A stretch of 64,000 nt of DNA from Micavibrio_B sp964399985 (lineage in GTDB: Bacteria > Pseudomonadota > Alphaproteobacteria > Micavibrionales > Micavibrionaceae). The notes beneath the pieces were generated by a model. It ran no database searches, was not told where the DNA came from, and saw only the letters and a list, made by a program, of their open reading frames with translations. Position 1 is the first letter of the stretch; the number at the start of each line of letters is the position of its first letter. Made by a program: the position numbers and the translations under genes. Shown in pieces: positions 41,101 to 50,158 of this stretch. The DNA lies in NCBI GenBank assembly GCA_964399985.1, contig CAYNRY010000003.1:310001-374000 (forward strand), in the 5' to 3' direction.

Positions 41101-42245
41101 TGGCTTTTGGCATTTATGTTCACTGGCCATTTTGCCTGTCGAAATGCCCGTATTGCGATTTCAATTCCCATGTCCATGACACGATAGATCATGAAGCTTT
41201 TGCTAGAGCCTATCTCAAGGAAATCAACTATATCGCCGACATGACAAAGGGCCGCACGGTCGAAACCGTTTTCTTCGGCGGCGGCACGCCATCCTTGATG
41301 AAACCGGAAACAGTCCGGATGATACTCGATGCGATTAAATCGCATTGGAATATCGCGCCGGATTGGGAAGTCACTTTAGAAGCCAACCCCACATCTTCCG
41401 AAGCGGAAAAATTCAAAGCTTTTAAGGCGGCAGGGGCTAATCGCTTATCTCTCGGCATCCAATCATTGCGCCCAGAAGATTTAAAATTTCTGGGCCGTAC
41501 CCATGATACGGAACAAGCCAAGGGTGCGATCCAGATGGCGGCGGATAATTTCGATCGTTTCAGCTTCGACTTGATCTATGCACGGCCGCAGCAATCGCTC
41601 GAGGCGTGGAAAGAGGAATTACGCGAAGCACTGCAAATCGCCGCCGGACATATCTCGCTCTATCAACTTACCATCGAGAAAAACACACCGTTTTTTATCC
41701 AGCATGCGCGGGGAGAATTCAAAATTCCGGCGGAAGAACTGGCCGCAGATTTCTATGATGCCACCGAAGAGATTATGAACGCTTCAGGTTTCGAAACTTA
41801 CGAAGTATCGAACTATGCAAGGCCGGGTCAGCAATCGCGGCATAATCTTATTTACTGGCGCTATGGCGATTACGCCGGAATAGGGCCGGGCGCGCATGGT
41901 CGTTTGACCTTGGATGGCAAGAAATACGCAACGCGGACTCACCGCGCGCCTGATATCTGGCTGCAGCGCGTGGAAGCCAACGGTCATTCCCACCATGAGT
42001 TTGAATTGATCGAGCCGGTTCAACGATTGCAGGAGGCGATGATGATGGGGCTACGCCTCGAAGAAGGCGTACCGCTATCACGTTTGCAATCTGAATATGG
42101 CGACGACCCGCTTGAAATTATCGAGCAAAGAAAAATCAGCAAACTCTGCGACGAGGGCTTGCTGATTTTTGAAAACGATATTATCCGCGCGACACATGCG
42201 GGCCGTAAATGCCTGAACGGCGTGCTGGATTATTTACTTAATTGA
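41100..42245 (+). CDS. hemW: Radical SAM heme chaperone HemW
   Basis: The radical SAM cluster motif is CLSKCPYCDF, C-x3-C-x2-C followed by Phe, which separates HemW from true coproporphyrinogen oxidases (which have a fourth Cys). ETVFFGGGTPSLM and the late NLIYWRYGDYAGIGPGAHG complete the family pattern. Known HemW binds heme and transfers it to respiratory proteins. Length is 381 residues. The tail overlaps the convergent secreted-protein gene by 12 bases. Confidence 0.94.
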   Translation: MAFGIYVHWPFCLSKCPYCDFNSHVHDTIDHEAFARAYLKEINYIADMTKGRTVETVFFGGGTPSLMKPETVRMILDAIKSHWNIAPDWEVTLEANPTSSEAEKFKAFKAAGANRLSLGIQSLRPEDLKFLGRTHDTEQAKGAIQMAADNFDRFSFDLIYARPQQSLEAWKEELREALQIAAGHISLYQLTIEKNTPFFIQHARGEFKIPAEELAADFYDATEEIMNASGFETYEVSNYARPGQQSRHNLIYWRYGDYAGIGPGAHGRLTLDGKKYATRTHRAPDIWLQRVEANGHSHHEFELIEPVQRLQEAMMMGLRLEEGVPLSRLQSEYGDDPLEIIEQRKISKLCDEGLLIFENDIIRATHAGRKCLNGVLDYLLN

Positions 42246-43169
42246 TGCCGCATTCATTAGAAGGCTGATATCGACGCCGTTCAACAAAGTGCGGCCTTGA
42301 GTGTCGGTTTTGACGTTATAGCTGCGCGTATCATCATTACCGGCAACCGGCTTACCCGACATTTGCAGGACGCTTAAAATACCGAGCGCCTTTTGCAATT
42401 GCGCCTTGTTTTGCGTTGCCGGATCTTTCAGTTTCGTGCCGATCAGATTAACCGCACTGCTCAGCCCACTGATTTCCGCCTGTGAAGTTTGCGTAAAACC
42501 GCGCACGGCGTTCTTATCGGCTGCGATTTGCGACTGGACTTTCAAAGATTTTGCCAAGGGCGATTTTTGATTTTTTGCATCGACAAAGTTCAGGTCATTT
42601 GCAGTGATATTGACGGGGCCGGAAAAGCCAGATTCCGATTTGCTCAAATCATAGTCGATATTGACGTTGGAAACGGCAGTTCCTTCATTGGTCGTATCGT
42701 CGCGATAGGAAATATCGCCGTAAGATGCATTGAATGTTCGAAAGCCAAACATATCCATATCCCAGACGCCGGAGGCTTTCTGGCTGCCCAGCGATAATTT
42801 GCCCGGGTTTTTGCCGGAATAGGTGAGGAGTTTGGGAACGGCAACGGATGATTTCCACTCATTGGCATTATCGGTGGGCATCATATTCATGATAACTTTA
42901 CCGACATTCAAAACGTCGCCTTGCGGGTTGGTCAGTTTCATCGAAGGCAGCGTTACTTCATAAAAATTGCTTTTTGGCAAAACGGAAACGCTGCCGCTGA
43001 AATCGGCCTTGCTGCCCGCAACTTTGATATCCTTGCGCGAGGCGATCTCTTTTGAAAAACGTTCCTGCAGAACGGTTGCGCCTTGCTGGTCAATATTGGC
43101 GGCGGCAAAAGCAGGCGTCACTAAAAAAAGGCAGGTTAAGAAAAGGCTGAATAGTTTTAGATGGGGCAT
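42234..43169 (-). CDS. Secreted protein, function unknown
   Basis: A signal peptide (LKLFSLFLTCLFLVTPAFA) is followed by about 290 residues with alternating polar and hydrophobic positions, suggesting beta-strands (for example FDSGSVSVLPKSNFYEV-like and ASGVWDMDMFGF regions). I do not recognise a family, though the style recalls AsmA-type or DUF945-like periplasmic proteins. It is divergent from the Suv3-like helicase gene. Confidence 0.78.
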   Translation of the reverse strand: MPHLKLFSLFLTCLFLVTPAFAAANIDQQGATVLQERFSKEIASRKDIKVAGSKADFSGSVSVLPKSNFYEVTLPSMKLTNPQGDVLNVGKVIMNMMPTDNANEWKSSVAVPKLLTYSGKNPGKLSLGSQKASGVWDMDMFGFRTFNASYGDISYRDDTTNEGTAVSNVNIDYDLSKSESGFSGPVNITANDLNFVDAKNQKSPLAKSLKVQSQIAADKNAVRGFTQTSQAEISGLSSAVNLIGTKLKDPATQNKAQLQKALGILSVLQMSGKPVAGNDDTRSYNVKTDTQGRTLLNGVDISLLMNAASIK

Positions 43170-43240
43170 GTGCCGGGGTCTCCATTTTCGCGTTTTTAGT
43201 GATATATAAGTTATTAGCAGAAAGTACAGAGCGCCGCCAT

Positions 43241-46114
43241 ATGTCCCCTACAAACAAAGCAATTGCCTATGACGGCCTGATCACCGCTATTTTGGGGCCG
43301 ACCAATACCGGCAAGACCTACCGAGCGGTGGAACAAATGCTGTCCCACCATTCCGGCATTATCGGTTTTCCTTTGCGCCTTTTGGCACGGGAAAACTATG
43401 ACAAGATCGTGCAGATCAAAGGTGTGGCGGCGGTGGCGCTGGTCACAGGCGAAGAAAAGATCATCCCGAAACATGCGCGGTATTTTATCTGCACGACCGA
43501 AGCCATGCCTGCCATGTTGCATGGAAATCAGGATTTCGACTTCGTCGCGATAGACGAGATTCAGCTCGCGGCGGACCCCGATCGCGGCCATGTCTTTACC
43601 GACCGCCTGCTTCGTGCGCGCGGCAGGCTCGAAACCATGTTCATGGGATCTGAAACCATAAAGCCCTTATTGAAACAATTGATCCCGGGAATTGAAATCC
43701 GCTCGCAGGAAAGATTTTCAAATCTCACCTATACAGGTTTCAAGAAAATGACGCGGCTTCCGGCAAGGTCGGCCATTGTCGCCTTTACCATCAACGATTT
43801 ATATGAAGTTGCCGATCTCATCCGCCGTCAGCGCGGCGGGACGGCGATTGTTCTCGGCGCATTATCTCCGCGTACGCGTAATGCCCAAGTGGAGATGTAC
43901 CAGTCCGGCGAAGTTGATTTTCTGGTGGCGACAGATGCCATCGGTATGGGACTAAACATGGATATCGGTCATGTCGCTTTTGCCTCGACGCGCAAATTCG
44001 ACGGGCAGAAAATGCGAAAATTATCGCCGGCGGAACTGGCGCAAATCGCCGGGCGGGCAGGGCGGCATAAAACCGATGGCACGTTTGGTGTTACGGGACA
44101 TATCCCTGATTTCGATCCGGATGATGTGGAGCGCATCGAAAATCACCGCTTTGAAAATCTTCAGCAATTGAGCTGGCGAAATAGCGATCTCGATTTTTCC
44201 TCGCCGAAAATGCTTTTGCGCTCTCTCGATGTTTTTTCCGGTGAGGCTTCTTTGCAAAAAGGCTGGCCCGGTGATGATTTTATCACGCTGGAAAAATTTA
44301 CCCTGCGCGACGATATCATGGCGAGGGCGACGACACCCGATACGATCCGACTTTTATGGGATGTCTGCCAGATTCCGGATTTCAGAAAGACGATCCATGA
44401 GAGCCATCACGAACTTCTGGCCGGGGTTTTCAACCATCTGATTTCCGATGAAGGCGTTTTGCCCGATGACTGGGTAATGCCGCAAATCGCACGCCTTGAC
44501 CGCATGGACGGCGATGTTGATACGCTGATGTCGCGCATCGCCCATATCCGCACCTGGACCTATATTTCCTATCGCGCAAATTGGTTCAAAGACCCTGAAA
44601 ACTGGCAGGGGAAAACCCGCGCCATTGAGGACCGTTTGTCCGACGCGCTTCACGAAGGATTATTGCGCCGTTTCGTCGATCGGCGCTCCGCCGTCCTGCT
44701 GAAAGGGCGTGAAGAGGGGGCAACCCTGCTGGCAGGCGTAAAAAGTGACGGAACCGTGGTGGTTGAAGGACATCCTGTTGGACAATTGACCGGTTTTCGG
44801 TTTATACCAGACGCGGGTGTTACCGGACCGGATAAAAAGGTCATAATGTCGGTGGCAAGATCCACGCTTAAATCTGAAATAGGACGACGATTAAACATGA
44901 TACTGACTGCAATAGCCAAGCAATTCAAATTGCAGGACGATGGACAGATTTTCTTTCAAGCCGATGCCAGCAATCCTTTACCGGGTCAGCCCATCGCGCG
45001 TGTAAAAAAAGGCGCGAGTCTTTTGCAGCCGGAGATTGAACTTCTCAATTCGGATTTGCTCGAGTCTCAAGATAAAAACGCTGTGACCGAACATCTCCAG
45101 ACTTGGGTGAAGGCGCATATCTATACCGTGCTCGAACCGTTATTCAATCTCGTCGGCGACGAAGCTCAAGAGAATAAAATGTCCGGCGCGGCGCGCGGTA
45201 TCGCGTTCCAGCTATTCGAAGGCACAGGAATTGTCCCGCGTACGCAAGTTGACCCGATGATCGAAACACTCGACGCCGATGGCCGCCGCGAACTGCGTCA
45301 GAAAAAAGTGAAGCTCGGACCTCTATTGGTGTTCTTGCCTGAACTGAACAAGCCAGCCGGTGTGCGTTTGCGTGCGCTGCTCTGGAGCCTGTATAACGAC
45401 CAGCCATTGCCGGCGCCGACACCGCGCGACGGCTCCATGTCGGTCACGGTCGATCCGGCGACGATCAATGCTGATTTTTACAAGGCGATCGGCTATCCGG
45501 TTTACGGCCCGCGTGCGGTCCGTATCGACATGCTCGATCGTGTGATTAACTTAATTTACGACAACGCCGATAAAGGGCGCTTCCGCGCCGACCATAAAAT
45601 GGCCGAATGGATGGGCTGCGGCATCGCCGATCTCTATGCGATTTTAGAGGCGATGGGGCATAAGCGCATCGAAGCGCCTAAAGTTGAGGAAGCTGCCGAA
45701 GTAAAAACGGAAGAACCAAAAGTTGAAGAAGCGGCTCCGGTCACGGAAGGTGGAACAGCTGAAGCGACGGAAACTCCTGCTCCAGTAGTCGAAGTTAAAA
45801 AGGAAAAACCTGTCCTCGATGAATTTATCCTGCGCAAAGGCAAGGCGCATCAGGAACAGGCCGAGCGCAAACCGCGTGAATTTACGCCCCGTGATAAAAA
45901 AATGGGTGATAAAAAACCGTTCCCGCAAGAACGCAAGGAAAACCGCCCGGGCGAAAAACCAAAATTCAGTAACGACAAGCCGAAATTCGATAAAAAGAAA
46001 TTCGACAAGAAAAAGGATTTCAAAGACAAGAAATTCGACGAACCGCGCACCTATTCTGCCAACGCCAAGGTCGAAGACAATCCATTTGCAATTTTGCAGC
46101 AGTTGAAGAAGTAG
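43241..46114 (+). CDS. Suv3-like superfamily 2 RNA helicase
   Basis: The motor resembles mitochondrial Suv3: motif I GPTNTGKTYRA, motif II AIDEIQLAADPDRGH, the GALSPRTRNAQVEMYQSGEV and DAIGMGLNMDI segments, and QIAGRAGRHKTDG. In mitochondria Suv3 feeds RNA to a 3' exonuclease. Alphaproteobacteria keep a related protein of unsettled role. About 140 C-terminal residues are Lys/Glu/Pro-rich and repetitive (KPKFDKKKFDKKKDF), a basic disordered tail. The ATG at 43241 begins the conserved part. Confidence 0.92.
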   Translation: MSPTNKAIAYDGLITAILGPTNTGKTYRAVEQMLSHHSGIIGFPLRLLARENYDKIVQIKGVAAVALVTGEEKIIPKHARYFICTTEAMPAMLHGNQDFDFVAIDEIQLAADPDRGHVFTDRLLRARGRLETMFMGSETIKPLLKQLIPGIEIRSQERFSNLTYTGFKKMTRLPARSAIVAFTINDLYEVADLIRRQRGGTAIVLGALSPRTRNAQVEMYQSGEVDFLVATDAIGMGLNMDIGHVAFASTRKFDGQKMRKLSPAELAQIAGRAGRHKTDGTFGVTGHIPDFDPDDVERIENHRFENLQQLSWRNSDLDFSSPKMLLRSLDVFSGEASLQKGWPGDDFITLEKFTLRDDIMARATTPDTIRLLWDVCQIPDFRKTIHESHHELLAGVFNHLISDEGVLPDDWVMPQIARLDRMDGDVDTLMSRIAHIRTWTYISYRANWFKDPENWQGKTRAIEDRLSDALHEGLLRRFVDRRSAVLLKGREEGATLLAGVKSDGTVVVEGHPVGQLTGFRFIPDAGVTGPDKKVIMSVARSTLKSEIGRRLNMILTAIAKQFKLQDDGQIFFQADASNPLPGQPIARVKKGASLLQPEIELLNSDLLESQDKNAVTEHLQTWVKAHIYTVLEPLFNLVGDEAQENKMSGAARGIAFQLFEGTGIVPRTQVDPMIETLDADGRRELRQKKVKLGPLLVFLPELNKPAGVRLRALLWSLYNDQPLPAPTPRDGSMSVTVDPATINADFYKAIGYPVYGPRAVRIDMLDRVINLIYDNADKGRFRADHKMAEWMGCGIADLYAILEAMGHKRIEAPKVEEAAEVKTEEPKVEEAAPVTEGGTAEATETPAPVVEVKKEKPVLDEFILRKGKAHQEQAERKPREFTPRDKKMGDKKPFPQERKENRPGEKPKFSNDKPKFDKKKFDKKKDFKDKKFDEPRTYSANAKVEDNPFAILQQLKK

Positions 46115-46558
46115 TTATTTATCTTTGCTGAAAATGGATTTTGCCCATTTCGGTAGTTGGCCATTTTTGTCTAAAATTTTAACGCCTATGGAATCTGTTT
46201 GATAAATTTCTTCTTCTTGCTCGGTTGTATTAATTCTTAGTAAGTACCATTTTTTAAAATCAGCTAATTTTTTATTATCCAAAGCTAGTGCTATTAGCTC
46301 ATCAAAGTGATTAATTAAATATTCTTCTTCGTTATTACTAGACGATTTACTTTGAGTAATAAGGTATTTTCCTAATTCCTGAGGATGGTAGACACGCCTA
46401 TCGTTTGGAAATGAGAAATGTATGTATCTTGCCGGCTCAGGAGTCATTTTATCGGATATAGTACTTGTAATTCTAAGCTTGTCGGCTGAAATTAATCCTA
46501 GGTTTAAGCTATCAGTGTAGAGCTTTTCTATAGTGGTGTTATTTTCTGATGAATCCAT
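46115..46558 (-). CDS. Hypothetical protein
   Basis: A 147-residue soluble protein with no recognised domain. It is AT-rich compared with its neighbours and lacks a signal peptide or membrane helix. It contains a polar stretch (KSSSNNEEEYLIN). The gene starts directly after the convergent Suv3-like gene ends and has no operon partner close enough to suggest a role. Confidence 0.65.
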   Translation of the reverse strand: MDSSENNTTIEKLYTDSLNLGLISADKLRITSTISDKMTPEPARYIHFSFPNDRRVYHPQELGKYLITQSKSSSNNEEEYLINHFDELIALALDNKKLADFKKWYLLRINTTEQEEEIYQTDSIGVKILDKNGQLPKWAKSIFSKDK

Positions 46559-46607
46559 TTTACTTCTTCCGCTCTAGTATGGCTGTTCATATCTTGCCCA
46601 TATGTAT

Positions 46608-47915
46608 TTAGGGTATGGGTGCAATATCCGGTTTCTTATCCCAGATAGTTTTAATCAGCTCACTGCTGGAAAAGAATCTATCTTCCGCACAGGGGATGAT
46701 CATAACGCGGCCCACACGTTCTGCGCCGTAAATAGGCTTGTCCGCATAATCATGTCCTTTGAACATGATGTCGGCCTTGATTGCATCTAACAACTCTTCA
46801 TGATAAGTGCTGTCTGAAATGATAACCGCATCGACGCAGCTTAGCGCGGCAATTGATTGCGCACGCAAATGCTCGTTGATCATCGGTTTGTCTTCACCTT
46901 TTTGTTCTTTCACCGTTCTATCTGAAGCCATAATGGCAATCAGGCGCCCGCATTGCTGGCTCGCATCATTCAGAAATGAAATATGCCCCGGATGCAGAAT
47001 GTCGAATACACCTGTTGTGGCGCCAATCTCATCATCGGATTCGGAGCGCCATTGCGCAACCAGAGCCTTAAGCTCTTCAAACGTTTTGACTTTTTCTTCA
47101 TAAGCCAAAGTCGGTCCGATGCGTTTTTTCGGTGTTTCTAGTTCTTCGAAATATTTTTGAACTTGCTCAAATAAAGAATGCTGGTCCTTGTGAAGAAGAT
47201 TGACATTGCCAGCGGTAATGTCGTCTAGATCAAAAATTTTCTTGTCGCATATTTCGGGAAGCTTTGTTTCATCATTCACTGTTGCAAATGCGCATGCATC
47301 GTAATAATCAGGATCTGTTTCAAGCCTGTGAACATGTTCCTCGACAATATCGATTTCATCTTCATTCAGCTCGTACATGAAACCCATAACTGTCATGTAA
47401 TTACCATTACCGCCCATAGAAACCGTATCCATGATTTTCAATCTGGCAGGGTCGATCTTTAAGAGGGGCGAGCCGTCAGGCAGGCGGAATTCCTCTTCGA
47501 TTTCCCGTGCTGCGGCGGCATAGGCATTTTCCGGCTGATCTGATGCGGGAACAAGGCTGCTACCTTTTGTATAGGCTAAAGTTATAAAGCCGCCAGGGAT
47601 GGTAAAGCTGTCTACAGGCGGTGCGGTATTCTTAGGATTACGGAGTTGTAATTCATGGTAATGGCCACCGGCCTCACCCATTAAAACCTTGCGGACGCCA
47701 TTTCGTTTCCAAGTCAGAACCGCGCCGCTGCCAATTGATGACGTGGGCGTTTCATGAATATGCGGCCCGTCTTTGGCGTCTGTTGAATAAGTTGAGAAAG
47801 ATGGAAAACCGGGCCAGTTCTCTTTGACGGCTTTTCTAAAAAATTCTTTAAGCTGCGGACCTTGCAGATTATGTTTGGCAATAAGGTCTTCTAAATCCTG
47901 TTCAAGCGTATTCAT
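46608..47915 (-). CDS. Fusion of Nudix hydrolase and HIGH-family nucleotidyltransferase domains
   Basis: The N-terminal half has a Nudix box (GGF at about 108-110, Glu129, then REIEEEF at 137-143); the loop before Glu is longer than in the standard motif. The C-terminal half (from about 298) is a cytidylyltransferase-like domain with GVFDILHPGHISFLNDA containing the HxGH motif, then RAQSIAALSCVDAVI and KGHDYADK, as in HldE or glycerol-phosphate cytidylyltransferases. NadM-type fusions have the opposite order. The ATG at 47915 has GGGAG 7 bases upstream; a GTG at 47927 is the alternative. Confidence 0.85.
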   Translation of the reverse strand: MNTLEQDLEDLIAKHNLQGPQLKEFFRKAVKENWPGFPSFSTYSTDAKDGPHIHETPTSSIGSGAVLTWKRNGVRKVLMGEAGGHYHELQLRNPKNTAPPVDSFTIPGGFITLAYTKGSSLVPASDQPENAYAAAAREIEEEFRLPDGSPLLKIDPARLKIMDTVSMGGNGNYMTVMGFMYELNEDEIDIVEEHVHRLETDPDYYDACAFATVNDETKLPEICDKKIFDLDDITAGNVNLLHKDQHSLFEQVQKYFEELETPKKRIGPTLAYEEKVKTFEELKALVAQWRSESDDEIGATTGVFDILHPGHISFLNDASQQCGRLIAIMASDRTVKEQKGEDKPMINEHLRAQSIAALSCVDAVIISDSTYHEELLDAIKADIMFKGHDYADKPIYGAERVGRVMIIPCAEDRFFSSSELIKTIWDKKPDIAPIP

Positions 47916-47984
47916 TCCGGCTCCCACTCATTTTCTTGTTATGGGATGATTTAAGAGAGGTTTGGGGAATTTTTCAATAAAATA

Positions 47985-48995
47985 TTACTTCTTGCGCTCT
48001 AAAGCGAAGTAAGCGGCTTCAATTAATAACGATTTTAGCTGTGTATCAGGTAATACTGATAAAGCTTTCGCCGCCATATCCGCATACTTCTTCGCCATAT
48101 CAAGAGATGCGACATCGGCTTTATGCTTCCTAATTAAATCTTGCGCGAATTTTAAATCGGCTTCGCTCGCATCTTTCGCGCCGAAAACGCGGGCCCAGAA
48201 TTCTTTTTCGGACGCGTCCGCTTTTTCTAAAGCAAACAATACAGGCGCGGTCATTTTGCCTTCTTTGAAATCATCGCCGATGGCTTTGCCAAGCTCCGCG
48301 GCGTTGGCTTGATAATCCAGCACATCGTCGGCGATCTGAAAGGCCATGCCGAGATTGTAACCGTAATCGCGTAGGGCCTTCTGCATCTCGGCGGATTGAT
48401 TGGTGACAATCGGGCCGATCTCGGTGGCGGCGGCAAAAAGCGCGGCGGTCTTCGCGCCGATCACGCGTCTATATTGATCGATGGTTGTCTCTAAATTGCC
48501 CTGAATGGAAAGCTGTAGCACTTCACCTTCGGCGATCACGGCGGAAGCTTTGGAGAGAATGCGTAAAACATCGAGCGATCCGTCCTCGACCATCAATTCA
48601 AACGAGCGCGAGAAAAGAAAATCCCCGACCAATACCGTTTCCTGATTGCCGAAAATGCGATTGGCGGATTCCTTGCCTCTTCGCTGTTCGCTTTCATCCA
48701 CGACATCGTCATGCAGGAGAGTGGCGGTATGGATAAACTCCACCGCGGCGGCGAGGGGATAGCATCTTGTCGTGTCGGCGCTGAATAATCTTGTCGCGGC
48801 CAAGGTCAAAAGCGGGCGCATGCGCTTGCCGCCGGAGGCGATCAGATACCCGGCCAGTTGCGGGATCAGCGCGACTTCAGAGTCCATGCGTTTGTAAATA
48901 AGCGCATTAACCTGTTCCATATCTGCTTTGAGCAGCGCCGAGAGGTCTTCGAGCGGGTTGGTGGCTTTTACGTCTTTGGTGGCACTTAAGGGCAT
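47985..48995 (-). CDS. ispB: Octaprenyl-diphosphate synthase (trans-polyprenyl synthase)
   Basis: This enzyme makes the polyprenyl side chain of ubiquinone. Both Asp-rich motifs are visible, LHDDVVDESEQRRG and IADDVLDYQA, and GGKRMRPLL precedes the first. The 336-residue length and divergent pairing with a TrmN6-like methylase are common in alphaproteobacteria. The chain length of the product cannot be read with certainty. Confidence 0.94.
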   Translation of the reverse strand: MPLSATKDVKATNPLEDLSALLKADMEQVNALIYKRMDSEVALIPQLAGYLIASGGKRMRPLLTLAATRLFSADTTRCYPLAAAVEFIHTATLLHDDVVDESEQRRGKESANRIFGNQETVLVGDFLFSRSFELMVEDGSLDVLRILSKASAVIAEGEVLQLSIQGNLETTIDQYRRVIGAKTAALFAAATEIGPIVTNQSAEMQKALRDYGYNLGMAFQIADDVLDYQANAAELGKAIGDDFKEGKMTAPVLFALEKADASEKEFWARVFGAKDASEADLKFAQDLIRKHKADVASLDMAKKYADMAAKALSVLPDTQLKSLLIEAAYFALERKK

Positions 48996-49051
48996 ATGGC
49001 TTTATATCGAAAGGCTTTTAAAATGCCAATGACTGACTTAAGAGTAACGGT

Positions 49052-49762
49052 ATGGCGCAAGAAATCTACGTTCTCGATAAAAAAGTCCGGCTTTTACAGC
49101 CCGAAGGCGGGTTTCGCACCAGTCTCGATTCCGTCATGCTGGCGGCTGCGGTTCCGGCAAAAGCTGGCGAAACCGTGCTTGATATGGGCTGCGGCGTCGG
49201 CGGGGCGTCTTTTTGCCTGTTGTGGCGCGTGGATGCCAAACTCACCGGCATAGATATTAATACCGATTATATCGACTTGGCGCGGCAGAATAGTGGATTA
49301 AACAATAAATCGGCCAATTTTGAAGTGGCGGATATCCGTGAATATCAATCGCCGACTTTCGACCATGTCATGTTAAATCCGCCGTTTTTCGAGGCGGGAA
49401 CCCATTTATCATCCCCCAATCAGGGAAAGGCGCAAGCCAACGGCCATATCGATGAGGATTTAAGCATCAGGGATTGGGTAAAAGCCGCTCACCGGCTGGT
49501 CAAGTCGAACGGCACGATGACGATTATCTACCCGAGTGGCGGCATTGATAAGATAATTCAAGTAATGGGTAAAAGCTTCGGCGCCATCGAGATAATCCCT
49601 CTCTGGCAACGCGCCGGAGCCGAGGCGCGGCGGGTTATTATACGCGCCATCAAGGACCGCCAGACCCCGGCCAGAATATTACCCGGGATTATTTTGCATG
49701 AAACGGACGGATCGTATACAATTCATGCAGAAACCGTTCTGCGAAACGGGAACCAAATATAG
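49052..49762 (+). CDS. trmN6: tRNA1(Val) A37 N6-methyltransferase-like protein
   Basis: A class I SAM-dependent methyltransferase: SAM loop LDMGCGVGGAS (about residues 44-54), acidic TGIDINTDY, and the NPPFF motif (VMLNPPFFEAG) typical of N6-adenine methylases. The nearest known function is m6A37 of tRNA-Val, as in YfiC/TrmN6, but other substrates are possible. It is divergent from ispB. Confidence 0.88.
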   Translation: MAQEIYVLDKKVRLLQPEGGFRTSLDSVMLAAAVPAKAGETVLDMGCGVGGASFCLLWRVDAKLTGIDINTDYIDLARQNSGLNNKSANFEVADIREYQSPTFDHVMLNPPFFEAGTHLSSPNQGKAQANGHIDEDLSIRDWVKAAHRLVKSNGTMTIIYPSGGIDKIIQVMGKSFGAIEIIPLWQRAGAEARRVIIRAIKDRQTPARILPGIILHETDGSYTIHAETVLRNGNQI

Positions 49763-49781
49763 CTTTTCAGGTTAATTTAGC

Positions 49782-49982
49782 ATGAGTATTTCAGCTTCAA
49801 ATACGGGGATAATTGGCAAGGAATTAAGATCGAGATTTCCCGCTGATGAAACATTGCCTTTAGATGTAGCGGCTTTGTTAGCACAGCTAGATGGCAATAA
49901 TCCCGATGAAGTAGCTGTAGATGTTCCTGAAAAATCGATACCGAAAAGGCGCTCTTGGTGGCCTTTTTCGAGAGAGCCCTAA
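49782..49982 (+). CDS. Small protein, function unknown
   Basis: A 66-residue protein ending in a basic, aromatic tail (RRSWWPFSREP) that could bind membrane or nucleic acid. The start is an ATG with AGG about 10 bases upstream. It precedes another small gene and together they lie in the convergent gap between the methyltransferase and glyQS genes. Confidence 0.6.
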   Translation: MSISASNTGIIGKELRSRFPADETLPLDVAALLAQLDGNNPDEVAVDVPEKSIPKRRSWWPFSREP

Positions 49983-50011
49983 ATTGGTAATTCTGCGTAA
50001 TGGAGATGTTA

Positions 50012-50158
50012 ATGACAAAGAAATCAGATTTAACGCCTGTTGAAGAAGGGGAATTAGCCCGTAGTTTCGACAACGCTCTTAAAAAAGCCGCTCATAAAGA
50101 ATCTATACCTGCAAAAGATCAGCAAACGAACGATAAGCCAGAACCTAAAGCGCTTTGA
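50012..50158 (+). CDS. Very small protein (48 residues), function unknown
   Basis: The frame opens with ATG at 50012, with GGAG 6 bases upstream, and encodes a highly charged, probably helical peptide (SFDNALKKAAHKESIPAKD). It ends with TGA inside the convergent glyQS end, overlapping it by 14 bases. Spacing of 29 bases from the previous small gene suggests co-transcription. It matches no family I know. Confidence 0.5.
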   Translation: MTKKSDLTPVEEGELARSFDNALKKAAHKESIPAKDQQTNDKPEPKAL

